Part shown: piece after piece, positions 16,701-24,298 of the stretch | Position numbering within the stretch: position 1 is the first letter of the stretch | Layout of the letters: every line of letters starts with the position of its first letter | Assembly: GCF_030271535.1 (NCBI RefSeq) | Contig: NZ_JASCXJ010000007.1 | Span: 124,001 to 188,000, forward strand | From: Nocardiopsis sp. ATB16-24 | Lineage (GTDB): Bacteria; Actinomycetota; Actinomycetes; Streptosporangiales; Streptosporangiaceae | DNA length: 64,000 bases | Direction: 5' to 3' | Position numbers and translations under genes: made by a program | Notes under the pieces: generated by a model | The model's input: only the letters and a program-made list of their open reading frames with translations | What the model was told of the DNA's origin: nothing | The model's database searches: none

Positions 16701-19603
16701 GAGCTGAGGTGGAGGTCGTCGAGCGGTCGGGTGTGCTCTCCCACCATGGACGGAGGAAGTTCGGCCCGGGCCGCGACACGGGCCCGGAGGAGTTCCAGGG
16801 TGTCGCCCCCGTCGTGCCCTCCCTTCCCAGGACCGTCGCCTCCGGAGGTGTCCGCGACGCGTTCGGTGCGGCCCAGAGCCGTGCTGGGCACGGACTCGCA
16901 CGGGTTGGCCAGGAAGGTGAACCTCTCCGGCAGTGGGCGGAAGAGCCGACCGGTGAACAGAGCCCGCGTGTCGACCGGGGCCCCCAGGACGTAGGCCGCG
17001 GCCACCGCCCGAAGGAAGGGGGCCAGGGACGCGGCGTCCGTGTCGGTGGAGACCACCGGCACATCCGGCATCATCGCCGAGGCCAGGCCCGTCAACACCT
17101 GTCCCGGCCCCACCTCCACCATCAGGTCCGCGCCGTCCGCCAGGCGGACGAGTGCGTCGTGGAAACGCACCGGCAGCACGATCTGCTCCCGGAGCAGGAG
17201 ACGGACATCGGTGTCGGGTTCCATCTGTCGGCCCGTCACGGTGGAGACGGCGCCCCGGGTCGGTCCGTCGAACACGGTCCGGTCGAGTCTGCGACCGAAC
17301 TCCTCGGCCGCGTCGGCCACCAGGGGCGAGTGAAAGGCGTGCGAGACGTTGAGACGTGTGCTGTCCACCCCTGCCGCGCGAGCCCGTTCCCGGACCCTTT
17401 CCACCGCGCCCTCGACGCCGGAGACCACCGTCTGCCGAGGTCCGTTGTACCCGGCGACGACCACGTCGGCCTCCCCGTCGAGCAGTGCCGCCGCCACCTC
17501 CGCCGAACAGGCCAGACCGGCCATGGCTCCGTCCGGACGACCGGACCCCGCCATGGCCCGGCCTCGCGCGACCGCCAGTGCCAGGGTCTCCCTGGCGTCC
17601 ACCGCGCCCGCCCAGTGCAGACTCGTCAACTCTCCCAGGCTGTGGCCGGTGGCGCCGTCGGCCCGGATTCCCAGGTCGGCCAGCACGCTCAGGGCCGCCA
17701 GGGAAGCGGAGACGATACGGGGTTGAGCCACTTCTGTGGCCACATGGTCCCCTCCCTCGAGGATGCCGGCCTCCCCGAGCATGCGGTCCAACGCTGCGAA
17801 ACGCCTGCGGAACGCACCGTTCCCACCGTCGCCCGACCCTTGGCCCGGAAAGAGATAACGGATGACCGGAGGGGTGGTCCGGTGCGCCAGGTAGAGACCG
17901 CGTTCCGTGTCGAGCACCTCGGTCTCCCCCGCGTCCAACCGTTCCACGAGCGTGTTCACGGCCCGGTGGGCGGCCTCGGGGGAGGAGGCGACCACGGCGG
18001 CGCGTGCCGGCCGTCCCTCGTTACGCTCCGCGAACGAGGCCGCCAGGTCCGTGAGCTCGGCGTAGGAGAGCAGAGGCAGCGTCTCGGCGAGTTCCAGTAG
18101 GCGGTGGCGCACCTCACCGAGGTCGGTACCGTCCACGAAGAGCACCTCGGCGTCCTGGCGTCCGGCCTCGACGGCACGCACACGGGAGGTGAGGCCTGCG
18201 CCACGATGCTCCGCCACCGCCTCGATCGTGACGTGTGTGTTGACGCCCCCGAACCCCATCGCCGAGACGCCCGCGCGCACCGGCCGGTCCTCGGGCCAGG
18301 TCAACGCCCGGTCGGGTACCCGCAGCGCCGTCGACTCCGTCAGCAGCGGGTGCGGGTCGTGATGACCGCTGGCCGGTGGGATGACCCTGTGGTACACCGA
18401 CAGTGCCGCCTTGATCAGACCCGCGACACCCGCGGCCGCCTTCGTGTGCCCGATGTTGGCCTTGATGGAACCGAGCGCCGCAGGCGGGGCCGTGGAGGAC
18501 GCGCGAGCGCGGGCACCGGAGAGAGCCGCGATCTCGGTCGCGTCTCCCAGCGCGGTCCCGGTGCCGTGGCCCTCGAAGTAGCCGACCGTGTCGATGCCGT
18601 ACCCGGCTCTGCGGTAGGCGCGCTCCAGTGCCAGGCGGTGCCCCTCCTCCTCCGGCCGGGTGATACCACCCCGTCCGTCGGAGGAGACCCCCCAGCCCGT
18701 GATCAGGGCGTAGGAACGCAGTCTCCGGGCGATCGCGTCCTCCTCACGGAGCAGGACCAGCGCACCCGCGCCCTCCCCTGGCCAAAAACCGTTGGACGCC
18801 TTGTCGTAGACCCTCATGTCACCGGTGGCCAGCGCCCCCGTCCTGGCGAAGCCGACCATCTCGAAGGGGTCGATGGACAGGTCCACCCCACCCGCGATCG
18901 CGACGTCGAGATCACCCTGCGCCAGAGCCGTGGCCGCGGTGGCGACCGACAGCAGTGAGGAGGAGCAGGCCCCGTCCACCGTGTATCCGCCGCCGGCGAG
19001 GTCGAAGTGATTACACACCCGCCCCGCGATGGTGTTGGAAAGACCCCCCGCCAGGCTGTCCTCGTCCATCCGTGGGAAGGGAGCCTTGTAGGAGCTCTCC
19101 AGTTCCACCAGGAAACGGTCGGCGTCCTCCTCGTCCCATCCCCGTTCGAGCAGGGCGGCGGACACGGTCTTGCGGACGTAGGGCCACCGTAGGCGCAGGA
19201 CGTTGGCTCGGGAGAACTCCCCGGTGAGACTGTTGCCGATGACCACACCGGTGGTCCTGCGAGGCAACCCCTCCCCTTCCGGAAAGCCGGCATCCGCCAA
19301 GGCGCGGGACACCGTCTCCAGCGCGAGCCAGTGGGTCATGTCCGTCGAACGGAACGAGGATCCTGACACACGGTAACGAAGACGGTCGAAGGAGAAGCCC
19401 TGGAGAACCGCGGCCCTGTCCGTGTAAAAACGGTCCTCCGCGTTCTGGTCACGAGACCAATAATCATCCAGATCCATCCTCTCCGGAGGTATTCTCCGGA
19501 AAGCCCTGCGCCCGGCGAGAACATTATCCCACAAATCGTCTGGGCCATCCGCATCAGGATAACAAAGGCCCATTCCCACGACAGCTATTCGGACGGTTCC
19601 CAC
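13799..19603 (-). CDS. pksE: Iterative type I enediyne polyketide synthase PksE
   Basis: About 1934 aa, the normal length for enediyne PKSs, in the diagnostic order KS-AT-ACP-KR-DH-PPTase. Residue numbers count from a TTG at 19615. KS active Cys217 is in DGACSSS, with His in EGHGTGT and NIGHTKAA. AT Ser659 is in GHSLGE. The ACP is at about 940-1010 with LHLSSITVGQ; the serine at 972 aligns with the phosphopantetheine site. The KR has VLVTGGGKGI (about 1213-1222) and Tyr1359 in HYSTAND. The DH has DHGIDGDLLFP (His1489). The C-terminal Sfp-like PPTase has CDVE (Asp1836, Glu1838) and WGALECLRK. It should make the linear polyene that becomes the warhead. GTG 19603 is preferred because GGGGTGGG lies just upstream; TTG 19615 is possible. 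Confidence 0.95.
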   Translation of the reverse strand: MGTVRIAVVGMGLCYPDADGPDDLWDNVLAGRRAFRRIPPERMDLDDYWSRDQNAEDRFYTDRAAVLQGFSFDRLRYRVSGSSFRSTDMTHWLALETVSRALADAGFPEGEGLPRRTTGVVIGNSLTGEFSRANVLRLRWPYVRKTVSAALLERGWDEEDADRFLVELESSYKAPFPRMDEDSLAGGLSNTIAGRVCNHFDLAGGGYTVDGACSSSLLSVATAATALAQGDLDVAIAGGVDLSIDPFEMVGFARTGALATGDMRVYDKASNGFWPGEGAGALVLLREEDAIARRLRSYALITGWGVSSDGRGGITRPEEEGHRLALERAYRRAGYGIDTVGYFEGHGTGTALGDATEIAALSGARARASSTAPPAALGSIKANIGHTKAAAGVAGLIKAALSVYHRVIPPASGHHDPHPLLTESTALRVPDRALTWPEDRPVRAGVSAMGFGGVNTHVTIEAVAEHRGAGLTSRVRAVEAGRQDAEVLFVDGTDLGEVRHRLLELAETLPLLSYAELTDLAASFAERNEGRPARAAVVASSPEAAHRAVNTLVERLDAGETEVLDTERGLYLAHRTTPPVIRYLFPGQGSGDGGNGAFRRRFAALDRMLGEAGILEGGDHVATEVAQPRIVSASLAALSVLADLGIRADGATGHSLGELTSLHWAGAVDARETLALAVARGRAMAGSGRPDGAMAGLACSAEVAAALLDGEADVVVAGYNGPRQTVVSGVEGAVERVRERARAAGVDSTRLNVSHAFHSPLVADAAEEFGRRLDRTVFDGPTRGAVSTVTGRQMEPDTDVRLLLREQIVLPVRFHDALVRLADGADLMVEVGPGQVLTGLASAMMPDVPVVSTDTDAASLAPFLRAVAAAYVLGAPVDTRALFTGRLFRPLPERFTFLANPCESVPSTALGRTERVADTSGGDGPGKGGHDGGDTLELLRARVAARAELPPSMVGEHTRPLDDLHLSSITVGQMVNEVTRHLELPPLEAVSGYATATLGELAGMIDALSEVPPGDTGETEVPGVAPWVRAFEVCHVSAPPVRGNGPDPVNGDGDGDGWSVYAPLGHPLAEPLRQGLSGMGPGVLLCLPQVGGSKQVRLLLDAARAAVAADSGSRFVVVQGRRGAAGVARTLHQEAPGVVTTLVTLENPEPRNEADHDEVVGLVAAEVAATTGFTEVCYDADRRRTVSVLRALPQKDPEGEAPLGPEDVVLVTGGGKGITAECALSLATEYGAALALVGRASEKDPELAANLERMTRAGARLTYVRADVTRPEEVREAVRDVRERLGEITAVFHGAGRNEPAALHGLTERAFHDALAPKVDGLDAVLQALAPERLRLLVSFGSIIGRAGLRGEAHYSTANDWLTEMVVEYGRTHPHVRVLALEWSVWAGTGMGERMGVVETLMRDGIAPISVEEGTAVLHRVLSDRSVGPVLVVSGRTGALPTITMERPEVPLGRFTERILVHYPWVELITEAVLSVDDDPYLADHGIDGDLLFPAVLGMEAMAQVAAAVSGHAGAPVMESVRFTRPVTVRPGSTTTIRVAALVRDARSVDVALFSEETGYAAEHFRARLRWPEEGARPLPLRPAVHAPDHLPRVPLEPSDLYEDVLFQGKRFHRLLSYRRAGARSVIAELSSEIQEDWFGTFMPQERRLADPGTRDAVMHALQVCVPHGTLLPEGVERLHPAEPGAAAGRVLLHAKERFQEGDSYVYDVELRGPSGAVVESWEGLRLRAVRTGDGSGPWIPSLLGPYLERRLEQVLGGTRAVVVEPAPPSSDGGLEERRQRTELAVGRALGHPVRVSHRPDGRPEVAGALVSAAHGAGVTLVVAGGHRLACDVETVARRSEQDWAGLLGGDLMPLRDLVTVEAEESSDTAGTRVWGALECLRKAGEPGRSLTLGSVGEHGWVVFACGGARVATWTTVLEGRPAPVVFAVLHEGE

Positions 19604-20000
19604 GACCCACCCCAAACAGGATCAGTGAATTAACAGCGGCATGAACCAACACCAATCATGAGAGGCCACGCAAAAATTATCTTCTCCTCCCCTGCTATTC
19701 CATTTCATAACAGTGTGATTCTTTCTGCGCGGAAATATGTCCGTTCGTGCTGGTCAGGGCGGCACCGCCCGGTGACGAAAGACCGGCCGGTCACCCTGGA
19801 AGCATCGAGGAAGACGGCGTCCGCGTCTGGTGCCCGTACATCGACGAAGGGTCCCGAAGGACGGCCTCGCAGCGGCGCACACACGCCCTCAGGGGGGCGA
19901 GCCTCTCCCGACTCGGCCACCAGACGCGGCCGGGCGGCGGCGCCCCCATGAACGCCACCGCCCGGATCGACCTCGCCGATTCCGCTCCCGTGTCTTCGAC
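19604..20000. other. Gene-free region upstream of pksE
   Basis: About 400 bp between the small membrane-protein gene and pksE. The 150 bp nearest pksE (about 19616-19760) are AT-rich, with runs such as CAAAAATTATCTTC and ATTTCATAACAG, unlike the coding DNA around it. This suggests that pksE has its own promoter and is not only read through from the upstream operon. No protein with proper codon bias was seen. Confidence 0.5.
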
Positions 20001-20441
20001 TCAACCCGCGGGGACGCGGTCGGCCACCCGCCAGGAGCGGATCGCCCAACACCCCAGCCCCACCCCGAACAGGATCATCCCCGCCGTCATGACCCACTCG
20101 TTGGAGCCCTCGGGGCCGTAGACACGGCTGGCCGCTCCCACGTCCACCGCCGGGGTCTCCTCCTCCAGCGGACAGGACTGCCGATTTCGGCCGTAGAGGT
20201 AGACGTCGGTCCGTTCCGGTCCCCCGTCGTCGGGTACGTAGGTGCCGTAACAGGTACACGACTCGTGCCCGGGGTGCTGGACACAGTCCAGTCGGGTCCC
20301 GATGAAGGTGCCGGGGCTTCCCTCCGCGCGCGCCGCCCGTATGCTCCGGTCGGCGTTGCCCACCCCCAGGAAGACGACGAGGAGGGCGACCAGGAGCAGC
20401 ACCACGGTGAAGGCCGGAACCCGGCGCCGCCCGGAACTCAT
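20001..20441 (-). CDS. Two-TM membrane protein of the enediyne cassette (DUF3592-like topology)
   Basis: 146-aa protein, family not firmly recognised. It has an N-terminal membrane helix (AFTVVLLLVALLVVFLGVG, about 10-28), then an extracytoplasmic stretch of about 80 residues with four Cys (DCVQHPGHESCTCYG and RQSCPLEE). A second helix is near the C-terminus (WVMTAGMILFGVGLGCWAI). The helix-loop-helix plan recalls DUF3592-like proteins. The Cys pattern suggests disulfides or metal binding outside the membrane. ATG 20441 overlaps the stop of the upstream membrane gene (ATGA), so it is translated with UnbU/UnbV. Its place in the warhead operon suggests a role in assembly, export or protection, which is inference. 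Confidence 0.8.
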   Translation of the reverse strand: MSSGRRRVPAFTVVLLLVALLVVFLGVGNADRSIRAARAEGSPGTFIGTRLDCVQHPGHESCTCYGTYVPDDGGPERTDVYLYGRNRQSCPLEEETPAVDVGAASRVYGPEGSNEWVMTAGMILFGVGLGCWAIRSWRVADRVPAG

Positions 20442-21034
20442 CCGCCCGCCCTCCCGGAGTCACCGGCACACGAACACCAGGGGGCCTCGCGCCCGGCCGT
20501 GACCGGCCGGGAATGCAGGTACATCGCCACGACCATCGGCACGAAGACGATGGTGTTGTAGAGCAGGTGCAGCTCCACCCTGGGGATCAACATCTGGACG
20601 AGACTGATCGGCACCTCTCCCCCACCGATGTTGACCCCGTTGATCGCCTGGACGACCAGAACCAGGTGTTCGAAGTGATGCCAGATCTGGAGCACCAGGG
20701 CCGCGGACCACCACATCCTGCTCCGGCCGGAGAAACCGGGCAGGAGCAGCAGGAAGCCGACCAGCATGATGAAGGCGTAGCCGTAGTGCATCCACTCGGA
20801 GGTGACCAGCCAGGGGAAGGGGATACCGAGGAGGCCCCGGGCCTCCGGCACCGGCCAGTCCATCACGTAGATCTGGACCGCCTGGACGATGTGCTCGGCC
20901 CAGTGGGCGAGGACGATCACCGTGTAGAGCTTCAGGGCCAGCTCGTGCCGTCCTGTGTTCATAGCGCGCAGTACGCGGTTGCGTGGGCCCGTGTACGAGG
21001 TGCTCTTCACCGGATGTCTGGTGTCGGTGCTCAC
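20438..21034 (-). CDS. His-rich multi-pass membrane protein of the enediyne cassette
   Basis: 198-aa membrane protein with about five hydrophobic segments; family not recognised. Two transmembrane segments carry a repeated motif, HWAEHIVQAVQ and HHFEHLVLVVQ. A third has VELHLLYN, giving several intramembrane His/Glu suited to metal or heme binding. GTG 21034 overlaps the UnbU stop (GTGA) and has AAGGAG about 6 nt upstream. An internal ATG at 20962 would trim 24 soluble residues. It is coupled at both ends (UnbU upstream, two-TM protein downstream). It might be a redox or desaturase-like partner for warhead maturation, but no family match supports a specific reaction. Confidence 0.82.
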   Translation of the reverse strand: MSTDTRHPVKSTSYTGPRNRVLRAMNTGRHELALKLYTVIVLAHWAEHIVQAVQIYVMDWPVPEARGLLGIPFPWLVTSEWMHYGYAFIMLVGFLLLLPGFSGRSRMWWSAALVLQIWHHFEHLVLVVQAINGVNIGGGEVPISLVQMLIPRVELHLLYNTIVFVPMVVAMYLHSRPVTAGREAPWCSCAGDSGRAGG

Positions 21035-22050
21035 TTCACACTCCTTCTCTCCGTCGAACTCCGACGATGGTTCGCCGTGCCGGAGACCTCCCGGACGGTC
21101 TTGTGTCCCCGTGCGACCAAGGGAGCGCACAGCAGGACCGCTCCTCGCAGCACACAGGTGATGACGAGGGCGAAGAACAGGCCGAACACGATCCCCTTGA
21201 CGACCAGGAGCCCGTATACCGCGGCGGTGGTCAGTCCGAAGACCACCTGGTTGCGGGGCTTGGAGGGCGTCGTGCCGGGGTCGGTGATCATGTAGTTGGT
21301 GAAGAGGATGAAAGCGACACCGGTCATCGGAAGCAGCGCGGCCAGGAGCATGTGGTCCAGGAGCAACCACCTGAGCACGGCCTGGAGCACGAATCCGCCG
21401 ACCCATCCGAGGATCAGAGGCCAACGCTTGGTCAGGTTGACGTTGAGCATGGTCCCGGCCATGAGGATGCCCAAGGGGATCAGCCAGTCCAGGGCCCCGG
21501 TGGTGTTGTTCGTGAAGTGGTAGGGCGGGGCGATCCCCACCCACGGGAAGAGCAACAGGGTCGCCACGATCCCGAAGTTGGACGGATTGAGGAAATGCCT
21601 CCTGCGCTCTCCGACCGGGATACGGAACAGGTACTTGCTGCTCACCGCCACCGACACCGCGAACAGGTACGGCCAGAGCGAGGCGTTGCCCCACAGGAGC
21701 ATCGCGCAGGCCAGGCCCGCGATGTGCGTGGGGAGCAGATAGTCCACCATTCTCCCGACGCCGCCCGTGTACCCCGCCTCACGACCGGAGGCCCTCGCGT
21801 CCAGGGTCTCCAGGACCAGGTCCAGCGCATAACCGAACAACACGGCCATGACAGGGGTGAGGGGAGATTGCTCGAACCCCAGGAACAGGTGCCCCAGAAC
21901 AGTGAAAGCGGTGATGGAGGTGGCGAACATGCGCAGCGCCTTGACCCGCCGGTCGGGCCGGGGAACGCTCGACCCTCCGTCGGCCCGATGCGAGGAGACC
22001 GGGGTCACGGCGGTCTCGGCCGGGCCGGTGTGAGGTCTGGTCGCGGTCAT
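21031..22050 (-). CDS. unbU: Enediyne biosynthesis protein UnbU (E5)
   Basis: 339-aa integral membrane protein of the UnbU/E5 family, related to the RnfD/NqrB fold. About nine transmembrane segments follow a soluble 35-residue N-terminus. Recognisable parts are SITAFTVLGHLFLGFEQS, PTHIAGLACAMLLW, SSKYLFRIPVGERRRHFLNPSNFGI (the conserved HFLNPSNF block), LNVNLTKRWPLILGW and the C-terminal FTNYMITDPGTTPSKPRNQV. It is one of the conserved warhead genes (with E, E3, E4, E10), and its exact biochemical role is unsettled. ATG 22050 overlaps the UnbV stop (ATGA). The membrane location suggests an electron-transfer or scaffold role. Confidence 0.92.
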   Translation of the reverse strand: MTATRPHTGPAETAVTPVSSHRADGGSSVPRPDRRVKALRMFATSITAFTVLGHLFLGFEQSPLTPVMAVLFGYALDLVLETLDARASGREAGYTGGVGRMVDYLLPTHIAGLACAMLLWGNASLWPYLFAVSVAVSSKYLFRIPVGERRRHFLNPSNFGIVATLLLFPWVGIAPPYHFTNNTTGALDWLIPLGILMAGTMLNVNLTKRWPLILGWVGGFVLQAVLRWLLLDHMLLAALLPMTGVAFILFTNYMITDPGTTPSKPRNQVVFGLTTAAVYGLLVVKGIVFGLFFALVITCVLRGAVLLCAPLVARGHKTVREVSGTANHRRSSTERRSVK

Positions 22051-23951
22051 CGAACGCTCACCGTCCCGTCGTCGTCGAGAATGACCATGTGGGTTCCGGG
22101 CTCCACCGTCAGTTCCGCGGTGTGCCGTCCGCCGTCGGCGTCCCGCCAGGAGACGGTGACGGGCAGAGGAGCCTGCGGGACCGCCAGGTGGACGATCGCG
22201 TCGGAGACTCCCACGTGACCGTTGGCGGGGTAGAGCTGGTGGCGCTGCTCGGGCTGTCCCGAGCCGCCCGCCCGTACCGAGGCCCCTATCGCGGGGACCA
22301 GTGCGTCGTCTCCGACCACGCCCGGCCGCATCAGACGCAGGACCGCGGCCGGACCGGCGTCCGGGGCACGGTTCAGCAGGAGACGGGAGTCCTGCCATTG
22401 GTTGGCGACCACGACGTCCAGCAGCCCGTCGCCGTTGACGTCCCCGAAGGCGAAGGAACGGGTGACGTCGTACTCCGCGAGGCCCAAGGGGGCGGCGAGG
22501 TCGGTGTAGCGTCCGTCGTCGGCCAGTACCCAGAAGGGGTTGGTCTCGTGCCCCGAGAGGTCGCTGCCCTCGGAGAAGTCGGGCCACGCCTGCGGATACT
22601 TGAGCATCTGGTCGTTGCCCATGGCGATCTCCTGGAGCTCCGGCCAGCGATTCCGCTCCCCCTGGAGGAAGCCGGTGGCCTGAAGGATCTCGTCGGTGCC
22701 GTCGTTGTCGAAGTCGCCCGCCTTGATGTCCCAAGCCCAGCCGCTGCGTGCTATCCCCAGTGCCTCGCTGTTCTCCGTGTAGGGCACCGTGCCGTCGAGG
22801 AACGCCGAACCCTCACCGGTCGGTACGAACGCCAGGTTGCTCTCGTGGAGCGCGTAGGGGGTGGTGATGTTACTGACGAGGATCTTGGGCAGGTCCGCTC
22901 CGTCGTCATACGTGAAGGCGACGCCCATGCCCTTGAAGGAGCCGTTTCCCATGACCTGGGACTTGGGAGTCACCATGTCCCGGTCGCCCTTCACCAGTTC
23001 CAAGGAGAGTTCTCCCGGGGTGGAGCGGTTGACGAGCATGTTGTCGTTGCCGAAGTCGTTGGCCAGGTAGATGTCGGGGACCCCGTTACCGCTGAGATCC
23101 TGGAAGCCGATGGCAAGGGTCCAGGCGGTGGCCACCCGTGCGGGGAGCGCGGTGCCGGCGTCGGTGAACATCGGTGGCGTGTCCCTGTCTCCGACGGGAG
23201 TACTCAGCAGGACCCTGTTGTGCCCGCCGTTGGTGGCCAGTCCCATGCTCTGCTGCATCTCCATCCGCGTGTCGGTCCCCGCTTCGGGGTCCAGCACGCG
23301 TGCGCCATCGGGGAAGTAGTTGCCGACGAACACGTCGAGGCTGCCCGAGCCGTCCAGGTCCGCGACGTTCAGGGCGGTCGTGTTCCACACCTGCATCGGC
23401 TCGACCATCTCGTGGGCCGTGAAACCCTCCGACTCCGGTATCGCTTCGGGACCGGCCGTATTCATGAACAGGACCGGCGAGCGCCCCCAGTAGTAGACGA
23501 TGATGTCCAGGTCACCGTCCTCGTCGATATCGGCGGGCACGCACCCCATGGGAGCCATGGTGTGGTCATAGGGCAGCCCCTCCGGCACCAGCGTCACGAC
23601 GGGGTAGTCCCGCGCGCCGCTCCCCGGGGCGTTGCGCAGGGTCACACTGTCGTCCCTCGGATCGACCAGACACACGTCCGCGGATCTGCCCAGCCCGCGC
23701 AGGTCGAGAAGGGTCCCGCCCGCCCCCACCGCCGAGATCCAGCCCGCGTAGTGTTCCAGCCCCGGTGCGGTCCGGCGTTCGGCCCGCGCGCCCTCCGGCT
23801 CCGAGTTGAGCTGTAGGACCTCGAAGCCGAAGGACTTCGCCAGTTCGGCCCGCGCCGGGTCGCTCAGGGAAGGACGCACGGTCAGAGTGCCCAGCACACC
23901 CATCAGCGCCAATGCGAGCGCGAGCGCCGCCAAACGGTACATCAGCCGCAT
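22047..23951 (-). CDS. unbV: Enediyne biosynthesis protein UnbV (E4), ASPIC/UnbV and FG-GAP repeats
   Basis: 634-aa secreted or membrane-anchored protein. The N-terminus MYRLAALALALALMGVLGTL is a signal anchor. Five VCBS/FG-GAP calcium-binding-like repeats follow: DIDEDGDLDIIVYY, DLDGSGSLDVFVGN, DLSGNGVPDIYLAN, DFDNDGTDEILQAT and DVNGDGLLDVVVAN. They suggest a beta-propeller. The C-terminal about 75 residues (YPANGHVGVSDAIVHLAV, PVTVSWRDADGG) are the ASPIC/UnbV domain. It belongs to the minimal enediyne set, and its function is not established. ATG 23951 has AAGGAG about 6 nt upstream. It overlaps unbU by 4 nt, and a small upstream ORF overlaps its start by 10 nt. Confidence 0.92.
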   Translation of the reverse strand: MRLMYRLAALALALALMGVLGTLTVRPSLSDPARAELAKSFGFEVLQLNSEPEGARAERRTAPGLEHYAGWISAVGAGGTLLDLRGLGRSADVCLVDPRDDSVTLRNAPGSGARDYPVVTLVPEGLPYDHTMAPMGCVPADIDEDGDLDIIVYYWGRSPVLFMNTAGPEAIPESEGFTAHEMVEPMQVWNTTALNVADLDGSGSLDVFVGNYFPDGARVLDPEAGTDTRMEMQQSMGLATNGGHNRVLLSTPVGDRDTPPMFTDAGTALPARVATAWTLAIGFQDLSGNGVPDIYLANDFGNDNMLVNRSTPGELSLELVKGDRDMVTPKSQVMGNGSFKGMGVAFTYDDGADLPKILVSNITTPYALHESNLAFVPTGEGSAFLDGTVPYTENSEALGIARSGWAWDIKAGDFDNDGTDEILQATGFLQGERNRWPELQEIAMGNDQMLKYPQAWPDFSEGSDLSGHETNPFWVLADDGRYTDLAAPLGLAEYDVTRSFAFGDVNGDGLLDVVVANQWQDSRLLLNRAPDAGPAAVLRLMRPGVVGDDALVPAIGASVRAGGSGQPEQRHQLYPANGHVGVSDAIVHLAVPQAPLPVTVSWRDADGGRHTAELTVEPGTHMVILDDDGTVSVR

Positions 23952-24217
23952 AAGGGCTCCTTGGAAAAGATAGCGATACCGACTTTCGGGTTCACGACGC
24001 CATCCAGACTCAAGGAGAACGGGACTTCTTCTCCATATTCATTCTTGCTTTCCTGGAGAGGAGCGAAGACCTCGTGCTCCACATGATCGAGAACCGCCGA
24101 AGAAGAGGAGGACTTCGTATCAGGGCATGACAAAAACCACCTCATAGGTACTTTGACCTGGGGTTTCATGGAAACAGGAGACGACGGCTCCTCTTCACTC
24201 CATGGCGGGATGTCCAC
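23942..24217 (-). CDS. Possible small low-GC protein between unbL and unbV
   Basis: 91-codon ORF, not recognised. GTG 24217 has AAAGGA 3-5 nt upstream, and the ORF ends 10 nt inside unbV, as a coupled operon gene would. The predicted sequence has plausible strands (MKPQVKVPMRWFLSC, EVPFSLSLDGVVNPKVGIAIF) but no signal peptide and no motif. GC is only a little above 50%, and third-position GC is about 60%, well below the neighbours. This means recent acquisition or a non-coding spacer. The ATG at codon 17 (24169) is another start. I rate coding and spacer about equally likely. Confidence 0.42.
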   Translation of the reverse strand: MDIPPWSEEEPSSPVSMKPQVKVPMRWFLSCPDTKSSSSSAVLDHVEHEVFAPLQESKNEYGEEVPFSLSLDGVVNPKVGIAIFSKEPLCG

Positions 24218-24298
24218 GAATCCTTTGACGGAGACGACCCTCAGGATATCTAGGAGAAGAGGATCTGAATGTTCTTCAGAACCCTTCTCTTTCCGACC

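Noticed and set aside
14912..18100. 1062-codon plus-strand ORF opposite pksE
   Set aside because: Shadow of the pksE reading frame caused by high GC; the translation is Gly/His/Arg/Gln-rich, has no fold signature, and the minus frame shows all PKS motifs.
19705..20469. Alternative frames around 19.7-20.5 kb
   Set aside because: They overlap the 146-aa membrane protein and the pksE promoter region with Gly/Arg-rich translations; not coding.
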